DNA of 64,000 nucleotides, from the NCBI GenBank assembly GCA_030762935.1, contig CM060897.1, positions 115,850,676 to 115,914,675 of the forward strand, read 5' to 3'. The translations under genes and the position numbers were made by a program. Within the stretch, counting starts at the first letter, position 1; each line of letters starts with the position of its first letter. Below the pieces are notes generated by a model. It did no database searches. It was not told the DNA's origin and saw only the letters and a list, made by a program, of their open reading frames with translations. The DNA is from Hymenopus coronatus. Its lineage: Eukaryota; Arthropoda; Insecta; Mantodea; Hymenopodidae. Shown here piece by piece: positions 45,625-57,290 of the stretch.

Positions 45625-47365
45625 ATTGTATATAATAGGTAGAAAGGGTATTGTATTTCACCCAAAAATTGTTACCGTGATTTCACCGGAAAATGTATGT
45701 TTTGAGACCCTCTGAATACATTTTTTTTCAAAAGTCAGTGTGTGTGTGTGTGTGTGTGTGTAGCTATGTCTTGTCTATAGTGTGTGTGTATGTGTGTGTG
45801 TCTGTAGACAGCATAGCTCAAAAACGAAAATTAGTTAAATACCAAAGTTGGTATTTAATTTCAGTATTTTCCAAGAATGCGATACGAAGATTTTTAAGAA
45901 ATTCCTCTTGTATTAACTACCATTTACATAGACAAATTTTCGAAAATTTTTATTTTCTCAAAAATGCCTCTAAAATTTTGATTAAAATATTGCATATTAA
46001 AGAATTTACAGGACAAATAAAATTTATATCTTGAATTTATTCGGAATAGCCTCCAAAGTCCTCTTCACTTTGAATGACTTTTGCGTAAATGATAAATCGC
46101 AAAATGTGGACAAAAACTTACTGCATAAAAACATGCAGATCTCATTAAAATACACAATTTATACCATACACTTTTATTTTCTCTATACGTACTATGTACA
46201 TAGGTATAGAGAAGGTATTATATTCCACTCAAAAATTCGATACCGAGATTTCACCGGAAATACACGTTTTGGGTCCCCCTGAATCCAAAAGAAAGCATTT
46301 TTGGGAAAAGGACCGTGTGTATGTGTGTGCGTGTGTGTCTGTGTGTCTGTGGACAGCATAGCTCAAAAACGAAAAGGCCGTTGAATACCAAACTTGGTAT
46401 TTAAGTTTGGTATCTTCCAAAGATGCGATACGAAGATTTGCAAGAACTACCCTTTACATGGAACGTTTTTCGAAAATTTTGATTTTCTCAAAAATGGCAT
46501 TAACAATTTTGATTAAAATATCGTATATTAAAGATACTTATCTGGCAAATAATATGTATATCTTGAATTTTTTGGGAATAGCCTCTGAAGAGTACTTTAT
46601 TCTGGAGGAATTTTTCATAACTACTAAACCGTAAGAAATGGACAAAAACTTACCACAAAAAAAAATGTAGAACATATTAAAACACACAATTTATGTTTAT
46701 GATTTTTTTTCGAGTAGCTGTTCGTTTTTGAGATATTCCTTGTTTTTGGTTTCAGCTTTGAAAAACATACTTTTCTCATACAGGAATTTGTCAGTTTGTG
46801 TCCATACAAACAAAGGAACTTCAGTCACCTAGTAACCAGCTTTTGACTTCACTTTAACCTATGATACTCCCATATTTCGCTTCTACTTACCATATTTCTG
46901 CTAATTTTTTCTCGATTAGCTTGAAATAAATAGAAGAATAAGCTTACTAACAATAATTTGTTACAGAGAAGGAGAGAAAGTCATGAGAATGGAACACATC
47001 AGATTTTTTTTGTAGAGTTAACCGTTTAAAAGATAATCCTTGTTACTAGTTTCAATCCTAAGCTATTTAAAGTTTTCTCAAGAGCGAGGTAAACTTTTGT
47101 TCCATTTCTTTTGTTTTACTCCCGCGAATGCAAAACAGAACCGAATTTCAACTGTTTCAAATATCAAGGTTTTAACATTTTAGATTCGCTTTAGCCTAGC
47201 GTATTCCTCTATCTCGCTTCTGTTTTTAAGCATGCAAGTAATAAGACAATTTCTTCGAATGTTTATCTTCATTGGTTGGGCATAGATAAAAAAAGTACTT
47301 TTTTTTTTCTTAAAGAAATTTTACTTGTGGAATAGAGAGGTGATGTTAACGGAATACATCTTTTA
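45625..47365 (-). mobile_element. F1 head-to-tail array, minus, three copies
   Basis: Copy one (45625-46170) lacks its 5' third. Copy two (46171-47010) is complete, with a TATTTTCTCTATACGTAC hairpin end, the inner palindrome (ATACCAAACTTGGTATTTAA) and GGAACACATCAGATTTTTTT at its 5' end. Copy three (47011-47365) is a body and 5' fragment only, more diverged. The units are all in one direction, like the plus arrays. Confidence 0.85.
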
Positions 47366-48589
47366 TATATGAAGTCATTTTAATTAATTACTTTTGTTTA
47401 AACTATTTACAACACATTATTATTATTTAATGTATTTACTCTACTCGACCATTTATTTAACTATGTACACTCAAAGACATTAAGAATACACTGGAAATAC
47501 TTATTGTAAGATGGGATCCTGTCATCAATGATTCCGACCATGTTTTCCATCTGTTTACTATGCTCTTAAAAGTGTATTGGACAGGCCACATTATCGAAGA
47601 GAAGCGGATAGACATGAAACGTAATTTGCGACAAATGAAGATCTGGGTTGCGACTAGTGATCCTCAAATTCTCTGTTCGAGCCCTCTCACTGGGTGATAC
47701 TGAATTAGATTATTCTTTTCTCTGTACTACATACCGATGTTCTACTACCAAGGTGATTCGCGCACGCGGTCAACTAAATTAATATACTGCTTACACAAGG
47801 AAAGAGAGTGAGCGTCAAGCGGGGTTGAGGGATGTAGGGGTGGATCGTCCAATTGGTTTTGCCCTTTCTTACTCGCGTTGTATGTTGTATCAGAATAAAA
47901 ATAAAAATAAAATACCAATAAAAATCGTGCTAAGACCTAAGTTCCCATCAAACGTTCACATTTTAAAAAAATTACAGCGCCAGGGGTGTTTTTATTGTCT
48001 TTGGATGTACAATCCCAAGTTAAATTGACCACCTTGTACATATTGTATTGTGACAAAAACTCTCTTTTTACTTCACCAATCAACTCTTTATTCCGTAAAC
48101 TGAATACAATAAAAGTATGCTCACAAATAGCTTTCTTCAATGCTTTTGTTACAATTCTGCTGTATAGTTTCTTTTCGGCTTTCGCTGCGATGACTATTAC
48201 GGCCCGCTAGGAATTACCCATCGAAACTCACTCAACCGTTGCTTGCGATGTATTCTCAGGGAAAATTAAACCCTGGAAAGGCTTCGTTCCCCTTTTTATT
48301 CCTGTTGATCACTTGACTGCAAATTTCCAGAAGCGCCGCACTGTAAAACTGTAAACAAACTCAATCACGTGCAATAAAATGGACTTCGACGTTAAGTAAC
48401 CTTCCGACAGAACACGTGTAAAATTGCATAGGTGCAACATTCCAGCTGCGATGTTTAAAGAAATTTCCGCCGGCACAGGTGTCCACTAATGCAGAGTAAC
48501 AATGGATGCCAACAATCATCTATGACTTACAACCAAGACATACACACACATACATGTATAAATATTATGTGTGTATATAAAGCATTCCT
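47366..48589. other. Mostly unassigned; holds repeat R2
   Basis: Apart from R2 (47463-47615) nothing is recognised. Short overlapping frames near 47.8-48.2 kb have no motif. Confidence 0.4.
47463..47615 (+). repeat. R2 repeat, copy A
   Basis: About 150 bp starting TGTACACTCAAAGACATTAA and including GACCATGTTTTCCATCTGTT and AAAAGTGTATTGGACAGG. It matches the reverse complement of 56857-56985. The class is unknown; the sharp common start suggests an element end. Confidence 0.75.
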
Positions 48590-48925
48590 GGCGCAACACT
48601 CCACAAGAGGCCAGGGCCTACCGCCCAGCCGCTGCGTCACCCATCTCGGCTTAGAATAGGCGTTATGGATGGGGTGACAATGAGAGAGGATGAGACGTGG
48701 TCAGCGACCCGAGTCCCTCCCGGCCGGCTAATACGGTCCTATTAACCTGGAGCCACTACTTCTCCATCAAGTAGTTCTTCAATTGGCCTCCCTGGGACCT
48801 CACGAGTCTGAGTGCACCCTGGACCAAGTCTCCCAGCGGGGGAAAAATTCCCCACGCCGGTACCGGGAATCAAATCCAAGTTTCCCGCTTGGCAATCAGC
48901 CGCCCTAAAGGGACGACCGTATATG
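48590..48925 (-). mobile_element. SINE-5-like GC-rich element
   Basis: A GC-rich block in AT-rich surroundings. On the minus strand it opens with GGTCGTCCCTTTAGGGCGGC and AACTTGGATTTGATTCCCGG, which could be a tRNA-like head with a B box. A long body follows (GGGAGGGACTCGGGTCGCTG; CCGAGATGGGTGACGCAGCG). No target duplication or tail was identified, so the class is provisional. Confidence 0.5.
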
Positions 48926-49692
48926 TATAAACGTTGCAACATGACAGCATCGACCACCATTACTTTGACTGTTCAATGTTCCGAAACCTGAGGTATCATA
49001 TATGGCGCCATAGACGCCAGAGGCTAACAGAAACCTCAATGAAATTGAACTGTATTGAACTTCTATTGTGTTTCTCTTTCTTTTTAAACGGCTGTTTCTT
49101 TGTATCATGCTGAAAAATGATAGATATAGGTCAAGGTAAAACATCTACAAATATTTACAAAAACAGAGTGGATGTCGAATTGTAGACATAAGAGCAAAGG
49201 AGGAAAAATAAAAAGAAGCACACAAAATTAAGGAACATGAAACGCTTCTTCAGGAAGATACCTCATTTTCAGGTCTTTAATTGTGGCGGACGTGTATGAA
49301 AATGTGTGCTTCTTGAAGAGGCTACGGGCAAAGACGTGACCTGAACACGACTCTGGTCTCTGAGTTAATCAGGACAACCTCTGTGACGCACTCCAGATTG
49401 GAGTGGGCTTGTCTAAGATCTCAGAGCAGCATCTTCTCACAGTGCAACTCTTAACTGCTAACCCTCCCTCTTAATTCTCATCGCGCAAAAGAAAAATGAA
49501 GTAGGTAGCTTTCCTTCAAGTTTCCCAGCCTTAAAGACAGAGAAACACATGGGCAATGCAGATTTTCTGTCTTTTCACGCTGTGACTAAAGTAAGACTAA
49601 ATTCGAGTGTGCAAGACTGAACGTTATATGGACATAAGAGTTAAACCAAGAAGCTGCAATTGGCTGTAATTGATAGATCAATGTTAAAAAAA
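48926..49692. other. Unassigned stretch
   Basis: Nothing recognised. Confidence 0.4.
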
Positions 49693-52054
49693 TCTAATGT
49701 GTTTCATTCACTTGACTTTCTCTATATCTCCGTAAATAATTATTGTTAATAAGCTTATCTTTTATTTATTTCATGCTAATCGAGAAGAATTAGCAGAAAT
49801 AGTCTTATTTCTTGCTTTATTGTAAGTAGAAGCGAAATAAGGGAGTACCATCAGTTAAAGTGAAAGCCAAAAGCTAGTTGCTATGTGACTGATATTCCTT
49901 TGTTTGTATGGACAGGAGTTGACAAATTCCTGTATGAGAAAAGTATAAGTTTTTCAAAGCTGAAACCAAGAAAAAGGAATATCTCAAAAACGATTAACTC
50001 CACGAAAAAATGTATATAAAATAAATTGTGTGTTTTAACGAGCTGGACATTTTTTGTGTGTTAAGTTTTTGTCCATCTCTTACGGTTTAGTAGTTATGCA
50101 AAATTCATCCAGAATAAAGTAGTCTTCAGAGACTATTCCTAGAAAATTCAAAATATACATTTTATTTCTCTGGTAAATATCTTTAATATATGATATTTTA
50201 ATCAAAATTGTTAGAGCCATTTTTTAGAAAATCAAAATTTTGGAAAAAAGTTCCATGTAAAGGGTAGTTTGGAGTGAGGGGATATTTCTCAAAATCTTCG
50301 TGTCGCATTCCTGGAAGATACTAAACTTAAATACCAAGTTTGGTATGTTAACGACTTTTCGTTTTTGAGTTATCGTGCTCACAGACACACGGACACACGG
50401 ACACACTGACCCACGGACACACTGACACACGGACACACCCACACGGACCTTTTCTGAAAATACTTTTTTTAGATACAGGGGACCCTAAAACATATATTTC
50501 CGGTGAAATCTCGGTACCGAATATTTTGGTGGAGTGCAATACCTTCTCTGTACACTATGTACAAAGTACGCGTAGAGAAAGTAAAAATTAGGACAACACT
50601 CGGCTAAAGCAATAGTCAAATCTTTGCATGGCCAGGAGTTGAAAATCCCCATATGAGAAAAGTTCAAGTATTTTAAAACTGAGACCAATAATAAGAAATA
50701 TATCGAACATTGTCAACTCAAACTAAAAAGTGTAGGACATAAACTGTGTGCTTTAACATATTTACAGCTTTTGTGCTGTAAGTTTTTGATTTATCTCTTA
50801 CGTTTTACCAGTTAGGCAATATTCAACCAAAATAAAGAGGATACCAGCAAATTCAAGATATACATTTTATTTTTAAAGTAAATATCTTAAATATACGGTA
50901 TTTTAATCAAATTTGTTGGACCATTTATGGCAAAATAAAATGTTCGAATTTTTTCTCTGTAAAGTGTAATTTACGAAGGTGGAATTTACCTTGAAATCTT
51001 CGTATTGCATCTCTTAAGGATACTAAACTTGTTTTTAACGACTTTTCGCTTTTGATTTATTGTGTTCACACACGACAAACACGGACCTTTTTCTAAAATG
51101 CTTTTTCTGCATACAGGGGTCCCCAAATGTGTCTTTCCGGTGAAATTTCAGGATCAAATTTTTGGGTAGACTGCAATACCTTCTCTACCTACGTAACATG
51201 AGCTGTGTACAGAAATTAAAAATCTGATAGACGACATTCACAATAGCGTCTGGTACTATTATACAATAAGCTTAAAGGCTTATTCTTCAATCTTCATACG
51301 ATATCTTTATTTCCTCATAAATACAAAGGAAATAACTGATCGAGATAAATGACTTTTTTCTTATGTCCTCATAGATCAAGAAAATAAGGGAGTACATCCG
51401 ACTAAAGCGATAATTAAATCTTTTAAAAGCTGATTGTTATATAATGGCATTAAATTCCATTCTCTTTGCACGGTCAGAGGCTAAAAATGACGATTTCTCA
51501 TTTTAGAAAGGTATAAGTCTTGCAAAATTTTAACCAATAACAGGGAATATCTTGGTAATGATTAACTCAAAACAAAATTGTATTTGACACATTTTTTCTG
51601 CAGTAATGAGCTCTAAATTTTTTGTATGGTAAGACTTTTGCATATTTTACGCCTTTTCGGCTATATAATAGGATCTAGAAAGAAGGGAACTTCAGAGGCT
51701 ATTCCCCGAAAGTGCTAGAAGTGTATTTAATTTGTCGTGAAAGTATCTTAAACATAAGCATTATATTTTAATAAAAATAGTTCGGGTAATTTTTGAGAAA
51801 ATAAACTTCTAAAAATCTTTCACGTAAAGAGTAGTATAAAATCTGCAAGTATCATCCTTGAGAGATACTGAAATAAAATACCAAGTTTGGTAGTTAAGTT
51901 TCGATTTTGTTATTCACAGACCAATGCAGAGCTTTATCTTATGCTTTTTGTATTCATGGGTCCTCAAAATAGGTATTTCCGGCGGAATATAGCATTCAAA
52001 CTTTTAGATGAAATGTAATAACCTGCTTATAAAAGTAGAAGGAAGAGAAAGTTA
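49693..52054 (+). mobile_element. F1 head-to-tail array, three copies
   Basis: Copy one (49693-50588) is complete and well preserved, with palindrome ATACCAAGTTTGGTATGTTA and a CA/ACGG tract. Copy two (about 50589-51222) lacks its first 170 bp and starts in the GGCTAAAGCAATAGTC region. Copy three (51223-52054) starts TCTGATAGACGACATTCAC directly at the A-run ending copy two. It is the most diverged and has lost the hairpin. Confidence 0.87.
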
Positions 52055-52443
52055 CATGAATATAACAATATTAGAATTTGTTTTTATAAAACTACCTGAA
52101 AAATGAAAATGCTTGTAGACACCAGTTTTGTTTATTAGCATTAAGGCAGTGTCAGTGTATGTCTATATATTTGTTTAATGCTTTCCGCTTCTTGTGATAT
52201 ACCAGACTAATTCTTAATTATCATTATAAAAACATCTTTTATTCTAAATTATTGTAGATGTGTACAGGAAATTGTTGTAGAGCAGCAATTGACAAACTTT
52301 TAAAACATTTACATAAGAGCTGTAAAATTTAAAACTTTCACCTTTAAAAATTTAATTTTTCATAAACTTCAGTTGACAAAATAATTATGGTGTCTTGATT
52401 TAATTGGTTCTAGTTGGATTTGAGTATTTTGGGGCATACAGGT
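52055..52443. other. Unassigned stretch
   Basis: Nothing recognised. Confidence 0.4.
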
Positions 52444-53213
52444 ATTTTACTTTCTCTAAATTGTATATGGTAGGTACTAAGTAGAGAAAAAATTCGCTTA
52501 CGAGAGTGTCTGTGAACACGATAACTCTAAAACGAAAATTCGGTAAACCACTAAACTTAGTTTTTATATTTAGTGCCATCTAAGGATACGACACGAGGAT
52601 TCAAATACCCCACTCCATACTACCCTTTACATAGAAAAAATTACGGAATTTTTATTTTCTCAAAAACTCCCCTAACTATTTTGATTCGAGTAGCATACAT
52701 TAAGATATTTACATGACAAATAAAATACATCCTGAGTGTTCTGAGAATAGCCTCTGGAGACCTCTTTAATCTCGATTAAGTTTGCTGAATTTTGCATAAC
52801 TGGTAAACCGTAAGAGATAGATAAAGCTTACAACACAAAAAATGCACATCTCGCTAAAACATACAAATTATATCACATACATCTTTTTCGTGGGGTTGAC
52901 CATTTTTGAGAATTTCCTTGTTATTTGGCTCAGTTTTAAAACATTTAAAACTTTGCTCATGTGGAAATTTGTCAATTCCTGGCAATGCAAAGAAACAGAA
53001 TCCGACCACATGGCAACCACTTTTAAAATATTTGACTATCACTCTTGCCTAGTGTATTCCCTTATTTTCGTTCTACTTACAAGAAAACAAGTAATAGATA
53101 ATTTATGCCAACGTTTATCTCGATTAGGATGAAGTAGAAGAATAAAGTTTTTAACAATATTTTCTTACACATAGGTAGGAAATGTATGTGAGTGGAACAC
53201 ATCTGATTTTTCT
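52444..53213 (-). mobile_element. F1 repeat, minus, internally deleted
   Basis: Starts TTTTACTTTCTCTAAATTG. About 100 bp of the tail, including the TG tract, is missing after GAGAAAAAATTCGC, and it resumes at GTGAACACGATAACTC. The body is intact to GTGAGTGGAACACATCTGAT. Confidence 0.82.
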
Positions 53214-53583
53214 GAGATCATGTGGAATTTCTAGATCGCGATTTTGCCACCATGGCACATAGTGATGAAGATCAGCTTGTTGCCCACAGATGGCAACATA
53301 GTACGAAATCATGTCTTGCAGACTAAACATTGTGCAATTTTTCCCATGGAAGTTTTGTTTCAATTTTCAATTACCATATATTTGTTCAATTTACAAATTA
53401 TTTGTTCAGTCATTGTGTACATTAGTACAATAGTCATGGACAAAAGAATAAATACATGTAAATATAAAGTCAGTCACATAATTATTTTATGATTAAAAAT
53501 TCATACAAATTATAAAATACATTATCCATCAAGCATTTTATTTACTTCAGATCTCTCATGTGGTCAGGAAGCTGCTTACAATC
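53214..53583. other. Unassigned spacer
   Basis: Nothing recognised between F1 and the DD41D element. Confidence 0.4.
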
Positions 53584-55147
53584 TACAGGGTGGTTCAAAA
53601 ACACGGGGCATAATTTCAGGTATGTATTTCTCACATGAAGACAATCATAATAGTTCATTATAACATGTGTCCGGAAATGCTTCATTTCCGAGTTATGGCC
53701 TTTACAACATTGAAAGTCCCACCTGTAGACAATCAAAATAGTTCAAGTCCGGAAATGCTTCATTTCCGAGTTATGGCCTTCGCAACATTGGAATTCACTG
53801 GAACGTTTTTCTTTCCGCAGGTCTTTGCCGTCAAAGGAGACATTAGGAGGGCACTCTGATAGTTCATTCTGAGGAAGGTTACATTCAGTGTTCGTTAGGC
53901 GTTAAACCTGTGCGACATGTATTCAAATCAAGAGCTGGCAGAGATACACTTCATGTACGGTAAGGCGGACAGCAATGCTGCGCTGGCTCGTCGTTTGTAC
54001 CAGGAGAGGTACCCACAACGACAATGTCCAGATCGGAAGACATTTGTACGTCTCCATTCCCGTCTGTGCGAGTATGGAACATTCACCTCTCCTGGTTTGG
54101 GAAGGGGACGACCAAGATCTACAACTCCAGAAGTGCAGGAGGAGATTCTGGAGGCTGTGGACAGGACTCCTTCTATCAGCACACGACGGTTAGCGTTGCA
54201 AGTCAATGTTCCTCATACGACTGTCTGGAGACTGTTGAACGAGTATCAATTGTATCCTTATCATTTGCAACGTGTACAGGCCCTGTCACCAGCAGATTAC
54301 CCTGCACGAGTTAGGTTCTGTCAGTGGTTCTTGCAGCAGTGTGGTGTAAATCCGAACTTTTCTGCCGTCGTATTATTTACAGATGAAGCACAGTTCACAA
54401 GAGATGGCATAACAAATTTCCACAATCAGCATGTCTGGTCGCATGAAAACCCACGTGCAACTGTAGTATCTCATCACCAGGTGTGGTTCTCCCTCAACAT
54501 GTGTGCCGGTATCATTGATGATCGATTAGTTGGACCTCATGTACTTGTAAACAGACTTACGGCGCAGACGTACACAAACTTCCTGGAAAACACCATACCT
54601 GACGTTTTCGAAGACACTCCACTGATCAATCATCAACACTTTCACTTCTTGCATGATGGCGCTCCTGCATACTTCAGTCTTATGGCTCGCCGGTACTTAG
54701 ATCGAAGGTTTCCTGATCGATGGATAGGTAGAGGTGGACCAATTGCTTGGCCTCCACGCTCACCTGATCTGAACCCTCTCGATTTCTACTTGTGGGGCCA
54801 TTTCAAATCATTGGTTTATTCGTCTCCGATGCCGGATTTGGAATCCCTTCGGAATCGAATTGTGGCATTTTGTGAGGACATATGCAATACTCCTGGAGTT
54901 TGGGATCGTGTTCGCAGGTGAATGAGACATCGATGTGAGGTCTGTATTCAAGCAGGACATTTTGAACATCTTCTGTAATGACAACAACCTGCGGAAAGAA
55001 AAACGTTCCAGTGAATTTCAATGTTGTGAAGGCCATAACTCGGAAATGAAGCATTTCCGGACACATGTTATAATGAACTAATTTGATTGTCTACATGTGG
55101 GAAATACATACCTGAAATGATGCCCCGTATTTTTGAAACAACCCGTA
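53584..55147 (+). mobile_element. DD41D-type Tc1/mariner transposon, nearly intact
   Basis: A 1564-bp element between TA dinucleotides (53584-53585, 55146-55147). The ends, read inward, are CAGGGTGGTTCAAAAACACG and CGGGTTGTTTCAAAAATACG, followed by GGGCAT.ATTTCAGGTATGT on both sides. The right inverted repeat is about 160 bp (54988-55147). The left is about 237 bp (53584-53821) because a segment including GGAAATGCTTCATTTCCGAG is repeated with a 78-bp offset (53670 and 53748). It contains one transposase gene. The related copy at 30402-31968 lies 22 kb away in the opposite orientation. Confidence 0.95.
53917..54921 (+). CDS. DD41D transposase (IS630-Tc1-mariner superfamily)
   Basis: Cut-and-paste transposase that would bind the element's inverted repeats in the nucleus and insert it at TA. 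The 334-codon frame has no internal break. Residues 1-60 are an N-terminal helix-turn-helix (YSNQELAEIHFMYGKADSNA; CPDRKTFVRLH), similar to DUF4817. A GRGRPRS hook follows, then a second helix-turn-helix (RRLALQVNVPHTTVWRLLNE). The catalytic triad is Asp156 (LFTDEAQF), Asp247 (LHDGAPAYF) and Asp289 (SPDLNPLDFYLWG), with 41 residues between the last two. The frame ends VWDRVRR at TGA (54919-54921). In the 30.4-kb copy this codon is TCA and about 18-20 more residues follow, so the protein looks C-terminally truncated. Whether the shortened protein works is unknown. The start ATG at 53917 begins the conserved MYSNQEL. Confidence 0.93.
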   Translation: MYSNQELAEIHFMYGKADSNAALARRLYQERYPQRQCPDRKTFVRLHSRLCEYGTFTSPGLGRGRPRSTTPEVQEEILEAVDRTPSISTRRLALQVNVPHTTVWRLLNEYQLYPYHLQRVQALSPADYPARVRFCQWFLQQCGVNPNFSAVVLFTDEAQFTRDGITNFHNQHVWSHENPRATVVSHHQVWFSLNMCAGIIDDRLVGPHVLVNRLTAQTYTNFLENTIPDVFEDTPLINHQHFHFLHDGAPAYFSLMARRYLDRRFPDRWIGRGGPIAWPPRSPDLNPLDFYLWGHFKSLVYSSPMPDLESLRNRIVAFCEDICNTPGVWDRVRR

Positions 55148-56637
55148 TAATGCTGGCTATAAAATAGCTATCTTTACGTTTCTTTAGTCTACTGAATGGA
55201 ACATGTAATTTGTCAATATTTCTGGTATTTAATTAGTGTATATGTTTAAACTGATTTACATTCTATTAAACATATAATTAAGAATTGCAATATATAGCAA
55301 TTTTATGCTGTTAAAGTTTTCTGCTGCTTAAAAGGTGGTCCTCATGGAGCATTGTAATAAGTAAGACATAAAATTCTCAATGTTTTCTTTTGTAGAAGTA
55401 GAATCTCACTTAATTTACAATAATTCCCATACCTGATAGTCCATAGTTAAAGACACTTTAAACAAAGCAAGTTATATTTGTTTTAAGTAGATGCAAATTC
55501 ACAACTTTAGATAATAGTAAATACACAACTTTAGGTAACTTTTTACAGACCATTTCAATACGTGAATTCCAGTATAATTCTGTTTCCTAAAAGTTTTACA
55601 CTAGTGCTTTTATCATCACTGGAGCTTTGTCTAAGGCTGAAAACAATTTTTTGAATTTTGTCACAGTTAAAAAGCCATTGTTAGAGAACCATTACATGGT
55701 AAGATATTCTTTTACATGCAAATACATACTACACAGACCAAAAGCATCACTTTCAAACCGATGGAAGGTTTTTTACGTCCGAAAAAATCCATCAATCTCC
55801 GCCGTTACTGAACCTGCGACCTTGGTATTCTAGACTACAGAGGACTTGACCCTATGGTCCGCAAAATATACTTAAATTCATGAAGGTGCTGACAGTGCCA
55901 AATTTCAACTGCTGAGCGACTAAGATAAACAAGCTTTTGTTGGCGCATACGCTAGGCAAGGGTGTGAGAATGTAATAGCGTTAACGGGCATGAGTGGAAT
56001 GTCAATCGTTATTTACTCTGCTTCAATGACGTCCATGCAGCATAGTTTACAGAGGTTGTCACGGAATTTGGCGTTGAGCACACAGGTGTGTTCGGAAACG
56101 TGCAAACACTGGCGGTTAAAAGGGAGCAAACCTTCGACGTTGCCTTTGAAAATAGCAAAGGTGCGTCATCCGTTCTGGCAGCCCTATATCAAGAGTGTTA
56201 AAGGATCTCCAGAAATGATACGATTGATGCTTGCCATTACACTAAATACTAAAGAAAACACTGCCATTAATCGGATACCGTGCATTTATCCCAAACGTCC
56301 TAGTCCAAGTAAATCAATATGGAATTTAATTTTATTTAAATATAAAAGGAGTCGAAATGGTATTTTTTAAATACATGATATGTAAGTTAATCATTCTGAA
56401 CACCGCGGCAGTACATGTCGTTTCACGGGTTTAAATAAAATTATACTAAGAGAGGACAGATGCACATTGAAAATGGACAGGAAAGAAATATTGTAAACAC
56501 ATCTAAGAAGGCAAGGGCAAACAGTTGTCACGAGCTGACAAGCGACAGAAGAACATTGAACTGAAGGGGTGAGGTTATATTGCCCGAGGGTGTCCACCAA
56601 CGAAGAGAAACAATTACTGGTCGAGCGACACTTTAGA
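55148..56637. other. Unassigned stretch
   Basis: No repeat family recognised. The 126-codon plus-strand frame at 55990-56370 (MSGMSIVIYSASMTSM start) has no known motif and is not called as a gene. Confidence 0.35.
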
Positions 56638-56856
56638 ACTAGCCGTGGTAGACCACTCGCCTCACACCTAAATGGCCCAAGTGTTCGATCCCAAGCGACC
56701 GCGTGTGAGATTTGTGCTGGACAAAGCGTCACATGGAGGGTTTTCTCCAGGTTTCCCCCATCGCATTTCACCGGTGCTCCATCTTCATTCCATGTATCAC
56801 CAGTGTCATCGCCTGCGGTGCAACATATAGTAAAAGCTGGCGTGAAACACAAAAAA
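56638..56856 (+). mobile_element. SINE-1 copy inserted in R2
   Basis: Head GCCGTGGTAGACCACTCGCC (shortened D arm) and CAAGTGTTCGATCCCAAGCG. The body is TGTGCTGGACAAAGCGTCAC, and the 3' end AGTAAAAGCTGGCGTGAAAC. Directly after it lies the reverse R2 repeat. Confidence 0.85.
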
Positions 56857-56985
56857 TCGATAACGTGTCCCTGACCAATACGCTTTTATGAGCTAGCAAA
56901 CAGGTGGAAGACATGAGCGGGGTCAGCGAAAAGATTTGCGATAAGATTTCCAGGTGTATTTTAAATGTCTTTGAGTGTACATAAG
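56857..56985 (-). repeat. R2 repeat, copy B
   Basis: On the minus strand it reads TGTACACTCAAAGACATTTA, then TGTCTTCCACCTGTTTGC and AAAGCGTATTGGTCAGGGAC, collinear with copy A at 47463-47615. It ends at the SINE junction. Confidence 0.75.
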
Positions 56986-57029
56986 GGCTACAGAAGTGAA
57001 AAAGTTTCAATATCTTAGAAACAGTCAGG

Positions 57030-57242
57030 ATTAGGCTATTTGGGCCCGTCGCTGGATACTGACGATTGTGATTCTACACGAAACGTGGTCTAGCTGACTT
57101 ATCGCTCTGAAGGACGGAGGTGTAGTTGTAACTGCTAGTTCCATAATCGCCTCCAGGAGACAAGGTTAGACTGCCTTAGATTGAACCCGGGTCACCTGAG
57201 GCGGAGGCAAGGATCTAACCTCTCTGCCATAGCTCCGCAGAC
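57030..57242 (-). mobile_element. SINE-6 (tRNA-derived)
   Basis: On the minus strand it begins GGAGCTATGGCAGAGAGGTT (A-box region), then CAGGTGACCCGGGTTCAATC (B-box region). About 140 bp of body follows. Unlike the other SINEs in the window. No target duplication found. Confidence 0.7.
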
Positions 57243-57290
57243 GAAGTTTCAAAAAAGTGGTTCAATTTCTCGCTTGCAACTAGAAAAGTC

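Noticed and set aside
55990..56370. 126-codon plus-strand open frame
   Set aside because: No motif, no splice or promoter context, and its length is within chance for this much sequence.
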